From Bacillota bacterium (lineage in GTDB: Bacteria > Bacillota > Clostridia > Tissierellales > Peptoniphilaceae), in contig JAQYDN010000001.1 in assembly GCA_028724185.1 (NCBI GenBank), forward strand, positions 1 through 64,000: 64,000 nucleotides of DNA. The letters are read 5' to 3'. The notes beneath the pieces were generated by a model, which made no database searches, was not told where the DNA came from, and saw nothing but the letters and a program-made list of their open reading frames with translations. Position numbers and translations under genes: made by a program. This document shows, piece by piece, positions 46,776 to 54,070 of the stretch (the stretch's first letter is position 1; every line of letters starts with the position of its first letter).

Positions 46776-46807
46776 GTGTATAGGTTTTATCTATACACCT
46801 TTTTTAT
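46774..46807 (+). terminator. Terminator of the ABC export operon
   Basis: A perfect 10-bp stem (AGGTGTATAG) with a seven-base loop and five T residues. It overlaps the permease stop codon. Confidence 0.88.
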
Positions 46808-46906
46808 TATGACAAATTAAAATAGGGTTTATCGTTTTCCGAGTCGGTTTCCGAATATTCTCTGCTATGATATAGGTAGATATTCAGATTCAAGGAGGAA
46901 CAATTA

Positions 46907-47704
46907 ATGAAGAAAAAACTGAATGTAACTGCTCTCGCACTCGTCTTGGCTGCGAGTTTGACCGCCTGCGGCGCTCCCGCCGAAAACAATACGGCGACAG
47001 AAAACGCGCAAAACAACACCGCGGCAGCCGATACCGCCAATAACGCAAACGCCAATGCGAATGCCGAAGCGAACGATGCGGACGCGGGCGAAGTTGTCGA
47101 AATGAAGGGTGCCGACCTCGACAAGATGATGGAAGACAAAGACGCCAAAGAAAAAATCCTCGTCATCGACGTCCGCCCCGAAGAGGAATACGACGAAGGC
47201 CACGTCAAGTTCGCGATCAACATGCCGATCGATACATTCGAAGACAACCTCGACAAGATCGAAGACTTAAAAGATTTCGACATCGCCACGATCTGCAACA
47301 CCGGCAAAAAGAGCGCCGAAGCCGCCGACATCCTCGTCAAAAACGGCTTCAAGAAAGTCGCCAACGCCGAAGGCGTAAAATCCTACGACTATACGACGAT
47401 GACAAAAGTCACCAACGTCCGCGGTCCCGAATTCTTGGAACTCGCTAAATCCGGAGACTACACCGTTATCGACGCACGCGACGCCGAAGACTTTGATAAG
47501 GGCCATCTCGACGGAGCCATCAACGTCTTGCTCGAAGAATTCGATGAAAAGTACGGCGAATTGCCGACCGACAAGCCATTCCTGGTTCACTGCTACTCCG
47601 GTAACCGTTCTTGGGAAATTGCTTCCAAGCTCGTCGAAAAGGGTCACGACGCGACCAATTCTCTCGACGGCACCAAGGAATATGACGGCTTCAATTTAGA
47701 CTAA
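46907..47704 (+). CDS. Lipoprotein with two rhodanese domains
   Basis: A lipid-anchored protein of 265 residues with a lipobox at LTAC (Cys21) and an Asn/Ala-rich linker (22-60). Two rhodanese domains follow (about 65-160 and 165-265). Both keep an active-site Cys: CNTGKKS near 129 and CYSGNRS near 228. It may transfer sulfane sulfur outside the cell. It is a second, different member of this class in the window; the other has three domains. The ribosome site is AGGAGG, and strong terminators lie on both sides, so it is a single gene. Confidence 0.88.
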   Translation: MKKKLNVTALALVLAASLTACGAPAENNTATENAQNNTAAADTANNANANANAEANDADAGEVVEMKGADLDKMMEDKDAKEKILVIDVRPEEEYDEGHVKFAINMPIDTFEDNLDKIEDLKDFDIATICNTGKKSAEAADILVKNGFKKVANAEGVKSYDYTTMTKVTNVRGPEFLELAKSGDYTVIDARDAEDFDKGHLDGAINVLLEEFDEKYGELPTDKPFLVHCYSGNRSWEIASKLVEKGHDATNSLDGTKEYDGFNLD

Positions 47705-47712
47705 AGTCAAAA

Positions 47713-47740
47713 GGGCCTTGTCGCAGGACAAGGTCTTTTT
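47713..47740 (+). terminator. Terminator of the two-rhodanese gene
   Basis: A 9-bp stem (GACAAGGTC with a GT pair) with a GCAG loop and five T residues, 9 bases past the stop. Confidence 0.88.
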
Positions 47741-47754
47741 CTATCGAGATTTCT

Positions 47755-48477
47755 ATGAAGACGATCATCTTCTTTGCCCGAACGCCCGAGGCGGGCCGCG
47801 GCAAGATCAGACTCCGCAAATATGTGCGAAGTTCCGACGTCGACCGCATCGCCCGCCACCTCTACGACGACATGTTTGAAACCTTGAGCCTCGCAGACGG
47901 CGAGCTCGTCATCTACTACGAGGGAAAAGTACCTCAAAAGGACGCGCCCGCCAAACCCCAATGCGGAGAAGATCTCGGCGAGCGCATGGCGCGCGCCCTC
48001 CGCGAAGAACTTCAAGACGGACCCGCCGTCTTACTGGGATCCGATCTTATCGGCGTCGATCCACATTACATCGCCGAGGCCTTCCGCGCCCTCACGCGCG
48101 GCGACATCGTCCTGGGCCCCGCGCTGGACGGCGGTTACGGTCTCATCGGCATGAACCGCTTTATCGACGTCTTTTCGGGCATCGCCTATAGCCAAAGCGA
48201 CGTCTTGGATAAGACGAGAGCGAAGGCCGAAAACCTGGGACAGACCGTATCCCTCTTGCCCGCCATCCGGGACATCGACGTGATCGACGACCTGGCCGCG
48301 GAAGTACTTCAAAGTCCCGTCGTCGACTCGAAGGTAGAGAACTCGGACATGCTATTTACCGCAGAAAACGGCGTGACACTTCGGGTGCTGAACGAAAAAC
48401 CGTCCCAAGACGTCGCGGGAGGACTTCGAGAACCCACGATCATGATGCCGTTTTTCCACTACCTCTTAGAACCGTAA
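47755..48477 (+). CDS. TIGR04282-type glycosyltransferase (formerly rSAM/selenodomain-associated transferase 1)
   Basis: A cytoplasmic GT-A-like enzyme of 240 residues. The start FFARTPEAGRGKIRL, the GSDLIGV site and GPALDGGYGLIGM are the family marks. The C-terminal 45 residues form an extension. Homologues cluster with ArsS and are named for arsenosugar synthesis, but the donor and acceptor are unproven. The ribosome site is weak. It heads a cluster of six genes separated by at most 17 bases or overlapping. Confidence 0.85.
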   Translation: MKTIIFFARTPEAGRGKIRLRKYVRSSDVDRIARHLYDDMFETLSLADGELVIYYEGKVPQKDAPAKPQCGEDLGERMARALREELQDGPAVLLGSDLIGVDPHYIAEAFRALTRGDIVLGPALDGGYGLIGMNRFIDVFSGIAYSQSDVLDKTRAKAENLGQTVSLLPAIRDIDVIDDLAAEVLQSPVVDSKVENSDMLFTAENGVTLRVLNEKPSQDVAGGLREPTIMMPFFHYLLEP

Positions 48478-48487
48478 AGGAGCCCTT

Positions 48488-49192
48488 ATGAACGCAACCA
48501 AGAAAAAAATAAACAAGACGACCGTGACTATCGCCGTCATCGTCGTCTGTCTACTCATTTATTTTTTCGTACCGCCCGTCCACCAAGGCATTAATCGCGC
48601 GGTGCGCATCCTGACATCCGAGGGACTCGACGGCATCGCCGCCTACATTCGAAGCTTCGGCGTCTACGCCGTCGTCGTCTCCTTCTTGTTGATGATTTTA
48701 CAATCGCTCATCTCCCCGATCCCCGCCTTTTTCATTACGCTCGCCAACTCCGCCATCTTCGGTTGGGTCAAAGGCGCCATCCTCTCCTGGACTTCCGCGA
48801 TGGCGGGCGCGGCCCTCTGTTTTTATATCGCGAGAAATCTGGGACGCGACGCCGCCGAAAAATTCACCGGCAAGGGCATGCTCGAGACCGTCGACAAATT
48901 TTTCGAGGATTACGGCAAATACGCCATTCTCATCGCGAGACTCCTCCCCTTTATCTCCTTCGACCTCGTCAGCTACGCGGCGGGACTCACGGGGATGAGC
49001 TTCGCCTCGTTCTTTATCGCGACGGGGATCGGCCAACTTCCCGCGACCATCGTCTACTCCTACGTCGGCGGCACGCTCACAGGCGGCGCGCAGGCCCTTA
49101 TGATGGGACTGCTCGTCCTCTTCGCCCTTTCGATCGCTATATTCGTCGGTAAGAAAGTTTACAATGACAGACATGAAAACAAAGTCAAGTAA
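48488..49192 (+). CDS. TVP38/TMEM64 family membrane protein (first of two)
   Basis: A polytopic protein of 234 residues with about five hydrophobic segments. The DedA-like/TVP38 core contains FFITLANSAIFGWVKGAI, the re-entrant RLLPFISFDLVSYAAG, and GIGQLPATIVYSYVGG. Family members are linked to lipid scrambling or small-molecule transport across the membrane, but no substrate is known. AAAGGAG precedes the ATG. It overlaps the next gene by 29 bases. Confidence 0.88.
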   Translation: MNATKKKINKTTVTIAVIVVCLLIYFFVPPVHQGINRAVRILTSEGLDGIAAYIRSFGVYAVVVSFLLMILQSLISPIPAFFITLANSAIFGWVKGAILSWTSAMAGAALCFYIARNLGRDAAEKFTGKGMLETVDKFFEDYGKYAILIARLLPFISFDLVSYAAGLTGMSFASFFIATGIGQLPATIVYSYVGGTLTGGAQALMMGLLVLFALSIAIFVGKKVYNDRHENKVK

Positions 49193-49841
49193 CGTCGTAA
49201 AAATAGTCCTCGCGATCGCTGCCGCCGCCGTCTTTATCTTTCTATTTAAGTACTTTCGGGATTATTTCACCGAAGAAAGAATTCGGGAAATGCTAAATCG
49301 CGCGGGAATTTGGGCCCCCGCCATCTACATCCTCCTCTGGTCGATTCTCCCCATCTTCTTCTTTCCCGTGCTCCTCCTGGTCGTTCCGAGCGGCTACATC
49401 TTCGGCTCGGCGATGGGCGTCGTCTACACGCTTATCGGGAGTGCGATCAATATCACCGTCATGTATTTTCTCGCCGCGAAATTCGCGCGAAAACCCATCG
49501 TCGACCTCGTCGAAAGGAAGAGCGACGACAAGATCAAAAAACTGTTTTTCAGTCCGTCGGGCACGAGTCAGGGCGTCTTCTTTATCTTTCGATTAATCCC
49601 GCTCATCTCCTATAACTTAATCAATTATGTCGCGGGCATCCTGAAAATAGCGTTCTTGCCCTACTTTCTTCTGAGCATGGTCGGCATTACGCCGGGACTC
49701 TTGGCCTTTATCTATTTGGGCGAACAGATTCACGACCCGTCGTCGCCGCAATTTAAACTCGCCGTCTTTTTCCTCGTCCTTCTGACCGTCGTCTCGCTCG
49801 TGCTCCTCAGCGTGTATAACAAGAGGCATCCCGATGATTAG
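49164..49841 (+). CDS. TVP38/TMEM64 family membrane protein (second of two)
   Basis: A protein of 225 residues with the same architecture as its neighbour, including VPSGYIFGSAMGVVYTLIGS, FRLIPLISYNLINYVAG and GITPGLLAFIYLGEQI. The two are clearly related but diverged, so they may form a heteromeric pair after an old duplication. It overlaps the upstream gene by 29 bases and the downstream glycosyltransferase by 8, so expression must be coupled. The start could also be the ATG three codons later. Confidence 0.86.
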   Translation: MTDMKTKSSNVVKIVLAIAAAAVFIFLFKYFRDYFTEERIREMLNRAGIWAPAIYILLWSILPIFFFPVLLLVVPSGYIFGSAMGVVYTLIGSAINITVMYFLAAKFARKPIVDLVERKSDDKIKKLFFSPSGTSQGVFFIFRLIPLISYNLINYVAGILKIAFLPYFLLSMVGITPGLLAFIYLGEQIHDPSSPQFKLAVFFLVLLTVVSLVLLSVYNKRHPDD

Positions 49842-50481
49842 CATCATTATCCCGAGTTATAATGAAATCAAAAATATCGATGCGCTCCAGACGCATCTCG
49901 ATCAATTGAGAGGCGATCACGACATCCTCTTTACCGACGGTGGCTCCACCGACGGAACGTACGAAGCCATTCGCTACCCGAAAGTGCGCCTCGCCAAGGG
50001 ACGCGGCGCACAGATGGACGCCGCGGTCGAAAGAATGTCGGGCGACATCTTGTGGTTTTTACACGCGGACACTTTCCCGGGTCCCCGCGCCCCGGAGTAC
50101 ATCGCCCAAAGCGGCGCCCCCTGGGGATGTTTTAAGCTCCGTTTTCGCTCTGAAAAAACGATGATGCGCATCGTCGCCTTCAACTCGGACAACCGCGTCA
50201 AGTACCGCCACATCGCCTTCGGCGATCAGGGAATCTTCATCGCCCGCGCATTGTACGAAGAGATCGGCGGCTTTCGCCACATTCCCCTGATGGAGGACTA
50301 CGACCTTTCGATTCGGTTAAAGGCGCGAGGTTACGTCCCCGCGCTCTTAAACGACACCCTGTGGACCGATGCGAGGCGATTCGAAGAACACGGCATCTGG
50401 CACACCATCCTCCACATGCAGCGCCTCCAACGCGCCTTTAGAAGGGGCGCCGATCCGGAATCGCTCGCGAAACGATATTGA
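49834..50481 (+). CDS. TIGR04283-type family 2 glycosyltransferase
   Basis: A GT2 enzyme of 215 residues. The nucleotide-sugar region is PSYNE then DGGSTDGT (35-42), the metal-binding acid is in LHADT (77-80), and FGDQGIFI and EDYDLSIRLK are the acceptor-side motifs. There is no membrane anchor. The family travels with TIGR04282 enzymes, as it does here with two membrane proteins between them. The acceptor may be a lipid or small thiol, which is inference. Confidence 0.88.
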   Translation: MISIIIPSYNEIKNIDALQTHLDQLRGDHDILFTDGGSTDGTYEAIRYPKVRLAKGRGAQMDAAVERMSGDILWFLHADTFPGPRAPEYIAQSGAPWGCFKLRFRSEKTMMRIVAFNSDNRVKYRHIAFGDQGIFIARALYEEIGGFRHIPLMEDYDLSIRLKARGYVPALLNDTLWTDARRFEEHGIWHTILHMQRLQRAFRRGADPESLAKRY

Positions 50482-50498
50482 CGTAAAAAGGAGATCTT

Positions 50499-51446
50499 AT
50501 GATAGACTACGCTGTTCAACATTGCATCCACTGCGGAAAGTGCACGAATATCTGCCCCTTCTTAGCGCACTACGCCATCGATTTGTCCGGCTTCGCCGAA
50601 AGGAGCGATTTAAGGAGCGAGTGTTACCTCTGCGACAACTGCAAGCGCACCTGTCCGAAGTCCATCTCGGGCGCTGACATCGCGATGGAACACCGCCAAA
50701 AAAAACCGCTGTCGAGTTTTGGCGTGCGCCTTAAAAAAAATCCCTATCTCTTTAGAAATCTTCAAAAAAAGGATACCGAGACCCTGCTCTTTCTCGGATG
50801 CAACTATCCCGGTCAGTTCCCCGAAACCTGTAAAAAGCTCATCGACCTCTGTGCCGAAGACGGCATCGATTTCTCGGTGGACTGCTGCAAAAAGCCGATC
50901 CGCCAAACCGGCTATCCCCTCTCCGAGGCGACCGTCTTCGACAGCATTCGAGATCGCGGGATCAAGCGCGTCATCTGCTGCTGTCCCAACTGTTACACGA
51001 CGTTTAAAGCGTACTCGACGGACATCGAGATCCTCTCCGTCTTCGACTACCTCGATGAACGGAGTCTGCTCCGCGAGTTGCCCGAGGAGAATATTCCCCT
51101 CTACATCCCTTGCGGCGACCGGGAAAGCGGCGATTTCTTCAGGGCCGCACGGCGCTACATCAAAAGCTATACCGAACCTTACCGTGACATTCACTGCTGC
51201 GGACTCGGCGGCGGAGGCGAACACACCCCCGAAGTCGCCGACGGCATCGGGAAAAATTTCCGGGCGATCAACGATGACGTCGGCGCCATCTGGACCTACT
51301 GTGCGAGCTGCTCCATCGCCTTTCAAAATTACGGACTCAACCATATCGTCAACGTCCTCTCCGCATTTTTAGGCGTCGCCGAGCCTCCCTCCGATTCGTA
51401 CGGAAAAAATGTCCTCGCATTTAAGAGGTATCCCCACCATGTCTAG
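50499..51446 (+). CDS. Iron-sulfur protein with CCG domains (HdrB/GlpC-like)
   Basis: A protein of 315 residues with two [4Fe-4S] ferredoxin motifs (Cys 9, 12, 15, 19 and 42, 45, 48, 52). Two CCG-type domains follow: one with LGCNYPG, CCKKP and CCCPNC (about 105-180), one with CGDRESG, CCGLGGGGEH and CASCS (about 205-295). Such domains bind non-cubane clusters or flavin in heterodisulfide reductases and related redox enzymes. It should be a cytoplasmic electron carrier or reductase, with an unknown partner. AAGGAG precedes the ATG. Confidence 0.87.
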   Translation: MIDYAVQHCIHCGKCTNICPFLAHYAIDLSGFAERSDLRSECYLCDNCKRTCPKSISGADIAMEHRQKKPLSSFGVRLKKNPYLFRNLQKKDTETLLFLGCNYPGQFPETCKKLIDLCAEDGIDFSVDCCKKPIRQTGYPLSEATVFDSIRDRGIKRVICCCPNCYTTFKAYSTDIEILSVFDYLDERSLLRELPEENIPLYIPCGDRESGDFFRAARRYIKSYTEPYRDIHCCGLGGGGEHTPEVADGIGKNFRAINDDVGAIWTYCASCSIAFQNYGLNHIVNVLSAFLGVAEPPSDSYGKNVLAFKRYPHHV

Positions 51447-51831
51447 GGCGGATCGACACTGCGCGCAACGCGTCCTCGGCGCCTTTGCCAAGGACTTCGG
51501 CTTAGACGAGGGGACCGCAGATCGCATCGCCGCGGCCTTCGGCGGCGGTCGTTTTCGCGGCGAAACGTGCGGATGCGTCGTCGCCTCAGACATCGTCTTG
51601 GGACTCGCCTACGGCGACGATCCCGATAAACTGTTCGCCCGATCGATGCGCTTTGAATCGGAGTTTGCGCAAAGACACGGTTCCACCGACTGCCGCGACA
51701 TCTTGGGCCACGACCTCTCAAAGCCCGGCGAAATGGAAAGAGCGCGCGCCGACGGCTCCATCAAAAGGCATTGTCCCCGCTGTATCGAAGACAGCATATC
51801 GATTCTAAGAGATCTCTTAGACGACGCGTAA
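51439..51831 (+). CDS. C_GCAxxG_C_C family redox protein
   Basis: A small protein of 130 residues with spaced cysteines: HCAQRVL near the N-terminus, the central TCGCVVASDIVLGL, TDCRDILG and CPRC near the C-terminus. This matches the C_GCAxxG_C_C family, thought to hold a redox cofactor or disulfide relay. ATG at 51439 is used because AAGAGG lies upstream and it overlaps the iron-sulfur gene by 8 bases. Last gene of the cluster, ended by a strong terminator. Confidence 0.82.
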   Translation: MSRADRHCAQRVLGAFAKDFGLDEGTADRIAAAFGGGRFRGETCGCVVASDIVLGLAYGDDPDKLFARSMRFESEFAQRHGSTDCRDILGHDLSKPGEMERARADGSIKRHCPRCIEDSISILRDLLDDA

Positions 51832-51834
51832 CGA

Positions 51835-51862
51835 AACCCTCGGATAGACCGAGGGTTTTTTC
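51835..51862 (+). terminator. Terminator of the glycosyltransferase/TVP38 cluster
   Basis: An 8-bp stem (ACCCTCGG) with a five-base loop and six T residues. Confidence 0.9.
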
Positions 51863-52014
51863 ATACAAAAACCGGCGGACCTCTCCATCTCCTCCCGTGG
51901 AGTTTTCGTCTCCGCCTTCAGGGACGCATCGGTCGCCGGCATATTCTCTCGATCTGTCCGATATATTAAAATGACCTCGCCTCGAGAACCTTCGGATCTC
52001 TTCCTCTTGTCCCG

Positions 52015-52524
52015 TTAAGGCAGGTAATCCAAGATTTGAACCCACTCCTCCATGAGATCGTCCAGGCGGTAGCGGGCGTTGGCAGGACTCGTGGACGGCA
52101 GTTTCACGCCCGCAAGCCCCAGGGCCTTTTCATGATACTTTTTATAGTACTTATACGACGTCGCGCCGTTACAAAAGACCCGACGGATGTCCGCCTTTTC
52201 GACGATTTCGCTCAGATTGGACGGAACGACATTCTTAATGCTCGCGTCGCTCGATCCGACGATGTCGCACTGAAAAATAGAGTCGAACACGGCGAGTCGA
52301 TGTCTTAACAAAAATTCTCTTCTCTCCCCGATGTCGCGACTGAGCGTCTCGTCGAAGAGTTTTTCCATCATCGGCCAAAACCGATTTTGAGGATGTCCGT
52401 AGAAAAATCCGTACTCCCTCGTCTTGACGGAGGGAAAGGAACCTAAGATAAGCACCTTCGACTTCTCGTCGTAGAGCGGTTTGAGCGGGTGGACGATCGT
52501 CTCGTATTCTTTTTCTCTTGCCAT
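52015..52524 (-). CDS. DNA-deoxyinosine glycosylase (uracil-DNA glycosylase superfamily)
   Basis: A base-excision enzyme of 169 residues. The catalytic region is LILGSFPSVKTREYGFF followed by GHPQNRFWPM, and the second motif is LPSTSPAN near 145. This is the hypoxanthine-DNA glycosylase branch of the family. It removes deaminated bases, mainly hypoxanthine. ATG at 52524 has AGAGGTGA upstream. It is divergent from the DUF1848 gene. Confidence 0.88.
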   Translation of the reverse strand: MAREKEYETIVHPLKPLYDEKSKVLILGSFPSVKTREYGFFYGHPQNRFWPMMEKLFDETLSRDIGERREFLLRHRLAVFDSIFQCDIVGSSDASIKNVVPSNLSEIVEKADIRRVFCNGATSYKYYKKYHEKALGLAGVKLPSTSPANARYRLDDLMEEWVQILDYLP

Positions 52525-52679
52525 GGTATCACCTCTTCTTGCACCGTGCATGACTTGCTTTTATCGCTTATTCAAAAAATTTCGGCGCCGCGGGATGCAT
52601 CCGACGCCCGGGCTCTGTTATGATGATAACATAAAATAAGATTGAATAACTGTCACCCGCCGCACGAAAGGAGTTGTCC

Positions 52680-53627
52680 GTGATCTTATCCGCATCGAGG
52701 CGAACCGATATTCCCACCTTCTTTTCCGATTGGTTTCTCGCGCGATTAAAAGAGGGTTTTCTCTACGTTCGAAACCCCTACAATCGCCGCATCGGCAAGC
52801 TCGTCCTCACGCCCGAAGAAGTCGAACTCATCGTCTTTTGGACGAAAAATGCGATGCCGCTCACCCCTCATCTGGACGAGATCGAACGCCTGGGTTATAC
52901 GACGTACTGCTTTTTCTATACCGTGACTCCCTACGGTCTCGACGTGGAAGCCGGCCTTCCCGAGAAAAATAAAATCGTCGAAAATTTCATCGCCCTCTCG
53001 AAAAAAATCGGAAGAGATCGCATGACTTTGCGATACGATCCGATCCTGATCGATCGGCACTACACCCCCGACTTTCACGTGCGCGCGTTTCGCGCTCTGC
53101 TCGGGCGCCTCGAGGGATACACCGAGCGCGTCGTCGTGAGTTTCATCGACCTCTACCCCTCCATTAAGGGAGCGTTTCGTCCCGTCTCGATGCGGGAGCG
53201 GTACTTTTTACTCACACAATTTGAAGCCATCGCGGCAGAAAACGGCATGTCTCTTCAAACGTGCTGTGAACAAACCCCCGAAGGATGCGGCGTCATCTCC
53301 CGCGCGTGCATCGATAGAGACTACGTCGAAAAAATCACCGGTTTGCGCGTCCTCGCCCCCGAAGACGGAGGGCAACGGACAATGTGCCGCTGCATCGAAA
53401 GCGTCGACATCGGAAACTACGACACCTGTAAAAACGGGTGCCGCTACTGTTACGCGACCCATCCACAGAAACCGACCGCGCACTACGATCCGTCATCTCC
53501 GATTTTGTGCGATTCGATCGATCGCGGGGAGATCATCACTCTGCGGCACCCCCGCGCGGCCACTACCGGACAACTCTCTTTCTTCGAGGAGGCCAAGGCG
53601 ACCGGACGGCGCGACGGCCTTCTCTAG
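52680..53627 (+). CDS. DUF1848 family protein with Cys cluster
   Basis: A protein of 315 residues that matches DUF1848: it opens with ILSASRRTDIP and has FWTKNAMPL and RYDPILID in the middle. The C-terminal CRC and CKNGCRYCYATHP form a Cys cluster that resembles an iron-sulfur site. The spacing CxxxCxxC is as in radical SAM enzymes but at the wrong end of the protein. Function is unknown. The start is GTG at 52680, 6 bases after AAAGGAG. Confidence 0.85.
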   Translation: MILSASRRTDIPTFFSDWFLARLKEGFLYVRNPYNRRIGKLVLTPEEVELIVFWTKNAMPLTPHLDEIERLGYTTYCFFYTVTPYGLDVEAGLPEKNKIVENFIALSKKIGRDRMTLRYDPILIDRHYTPDFHVRAFRALLGRLEGYTERVVVSFIDLYPSIKGAFRPVSMRERYFLLTQFEAIAAENGMSLQTCCEQTPEGCGVISRACIDRDYVEKITGLRVLAPEDGGQRTMCRCIESVDIGNYDTCKNGCRYCYATHPQKPTAHYDPSSPILCDSIDRGEIITLRHPRAATTGQLSFFEEAKATGRRDGLL

Positions 53628-53666
53628 ATGTCTCGATGCTATTTTATACCGTACCCATGCTGACGC

Positions 53667-53700
53667 AAAAAGCCCCACCGCGATAATCGGTGGGGCTTTT
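53667..53700. terminator. Bidirectional terminator
   Basis: A palindrome with a 13-bp stem (core AGCCCCACCG) and A and T runs on the two sides. It ends the DUF1848 gene (+) and the cell-wall polymer operon (-). Confidence 0.9.
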
Positions 53701-53711
53701 GTATGACTTTA

Positions 53712-54068
53712 CTATTTTTTCGCCTCGTCGAGCGCCGCGTTTACGGCTTTTTTAATGCCGTCCGACGTCTGCGTCGCACCGGCGATGCCGTCGATATTCG
53801 TCGAGTTTTTCTTGACGATGGCGCCCGGCAAACTGTCCAAGGCGACTTTGGTTTGAGGTACCTGTTCGAGCGATTCGCCGTGCTCGAGAACTTCTATATC
53901 CGTCATGACGCCGCTTGCGATCGTCACCTCGACGCGAATGGGTTTTTCGCCGTCATGCCCCTTCGCCTCTCCGATATAGGAGCCGTCGCGATAACTTTCG
54001 CTCATGCCGCCGCAGGCGGCGAGCGTCATCACCATAAACAACGCCGCTAAGCAAGCACGCCACTTCAT
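53712..54068 (-). CDS. FMN-binding domain lipoprotein
   Basis: A lipoprotein of 118 residues with lipobox LAAC (Cys19) and one FMN-binding domain. YIGEAKGHDG and the DGIAGATQTSDGI segment match the motif in which a Thr can carry covalent FMN (here Thr in GATQTS). It is probably an extracytoplasmic electron carrier. The start lies 2 bases after the tkt stop, so the two genes are coupled, although no functional link is obvious. Confidence 0.85.
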   Translation of the reverse strand: MKWRACLAALFMVMTLAACGGMSESYRDGSYIGEAKGHDGEKPIRVEVTIASGVMTDIEVLEHGESLEQVPQTKVALDSLPGAIVKKNSTNIDGIAGATQTSDGIKKAVNAALDEAKK

Positions 54069-54070
54069 AT

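Noticed and set aside
50499..51446. Call as GlpC or an HdrB subunit
   Set aside because: Domain order is similar but no glpA/B or hdrA/C neighbours are present, so only the domain class is named.
52616..52631. Short inverted repeat TGTTAT-gatg-ATAACA between the DNA glycosylase and DUF1848 genes as an operator
   Set aside because: Six-base arms in an AT-rich stretch are too short to support a claim without conservation data.
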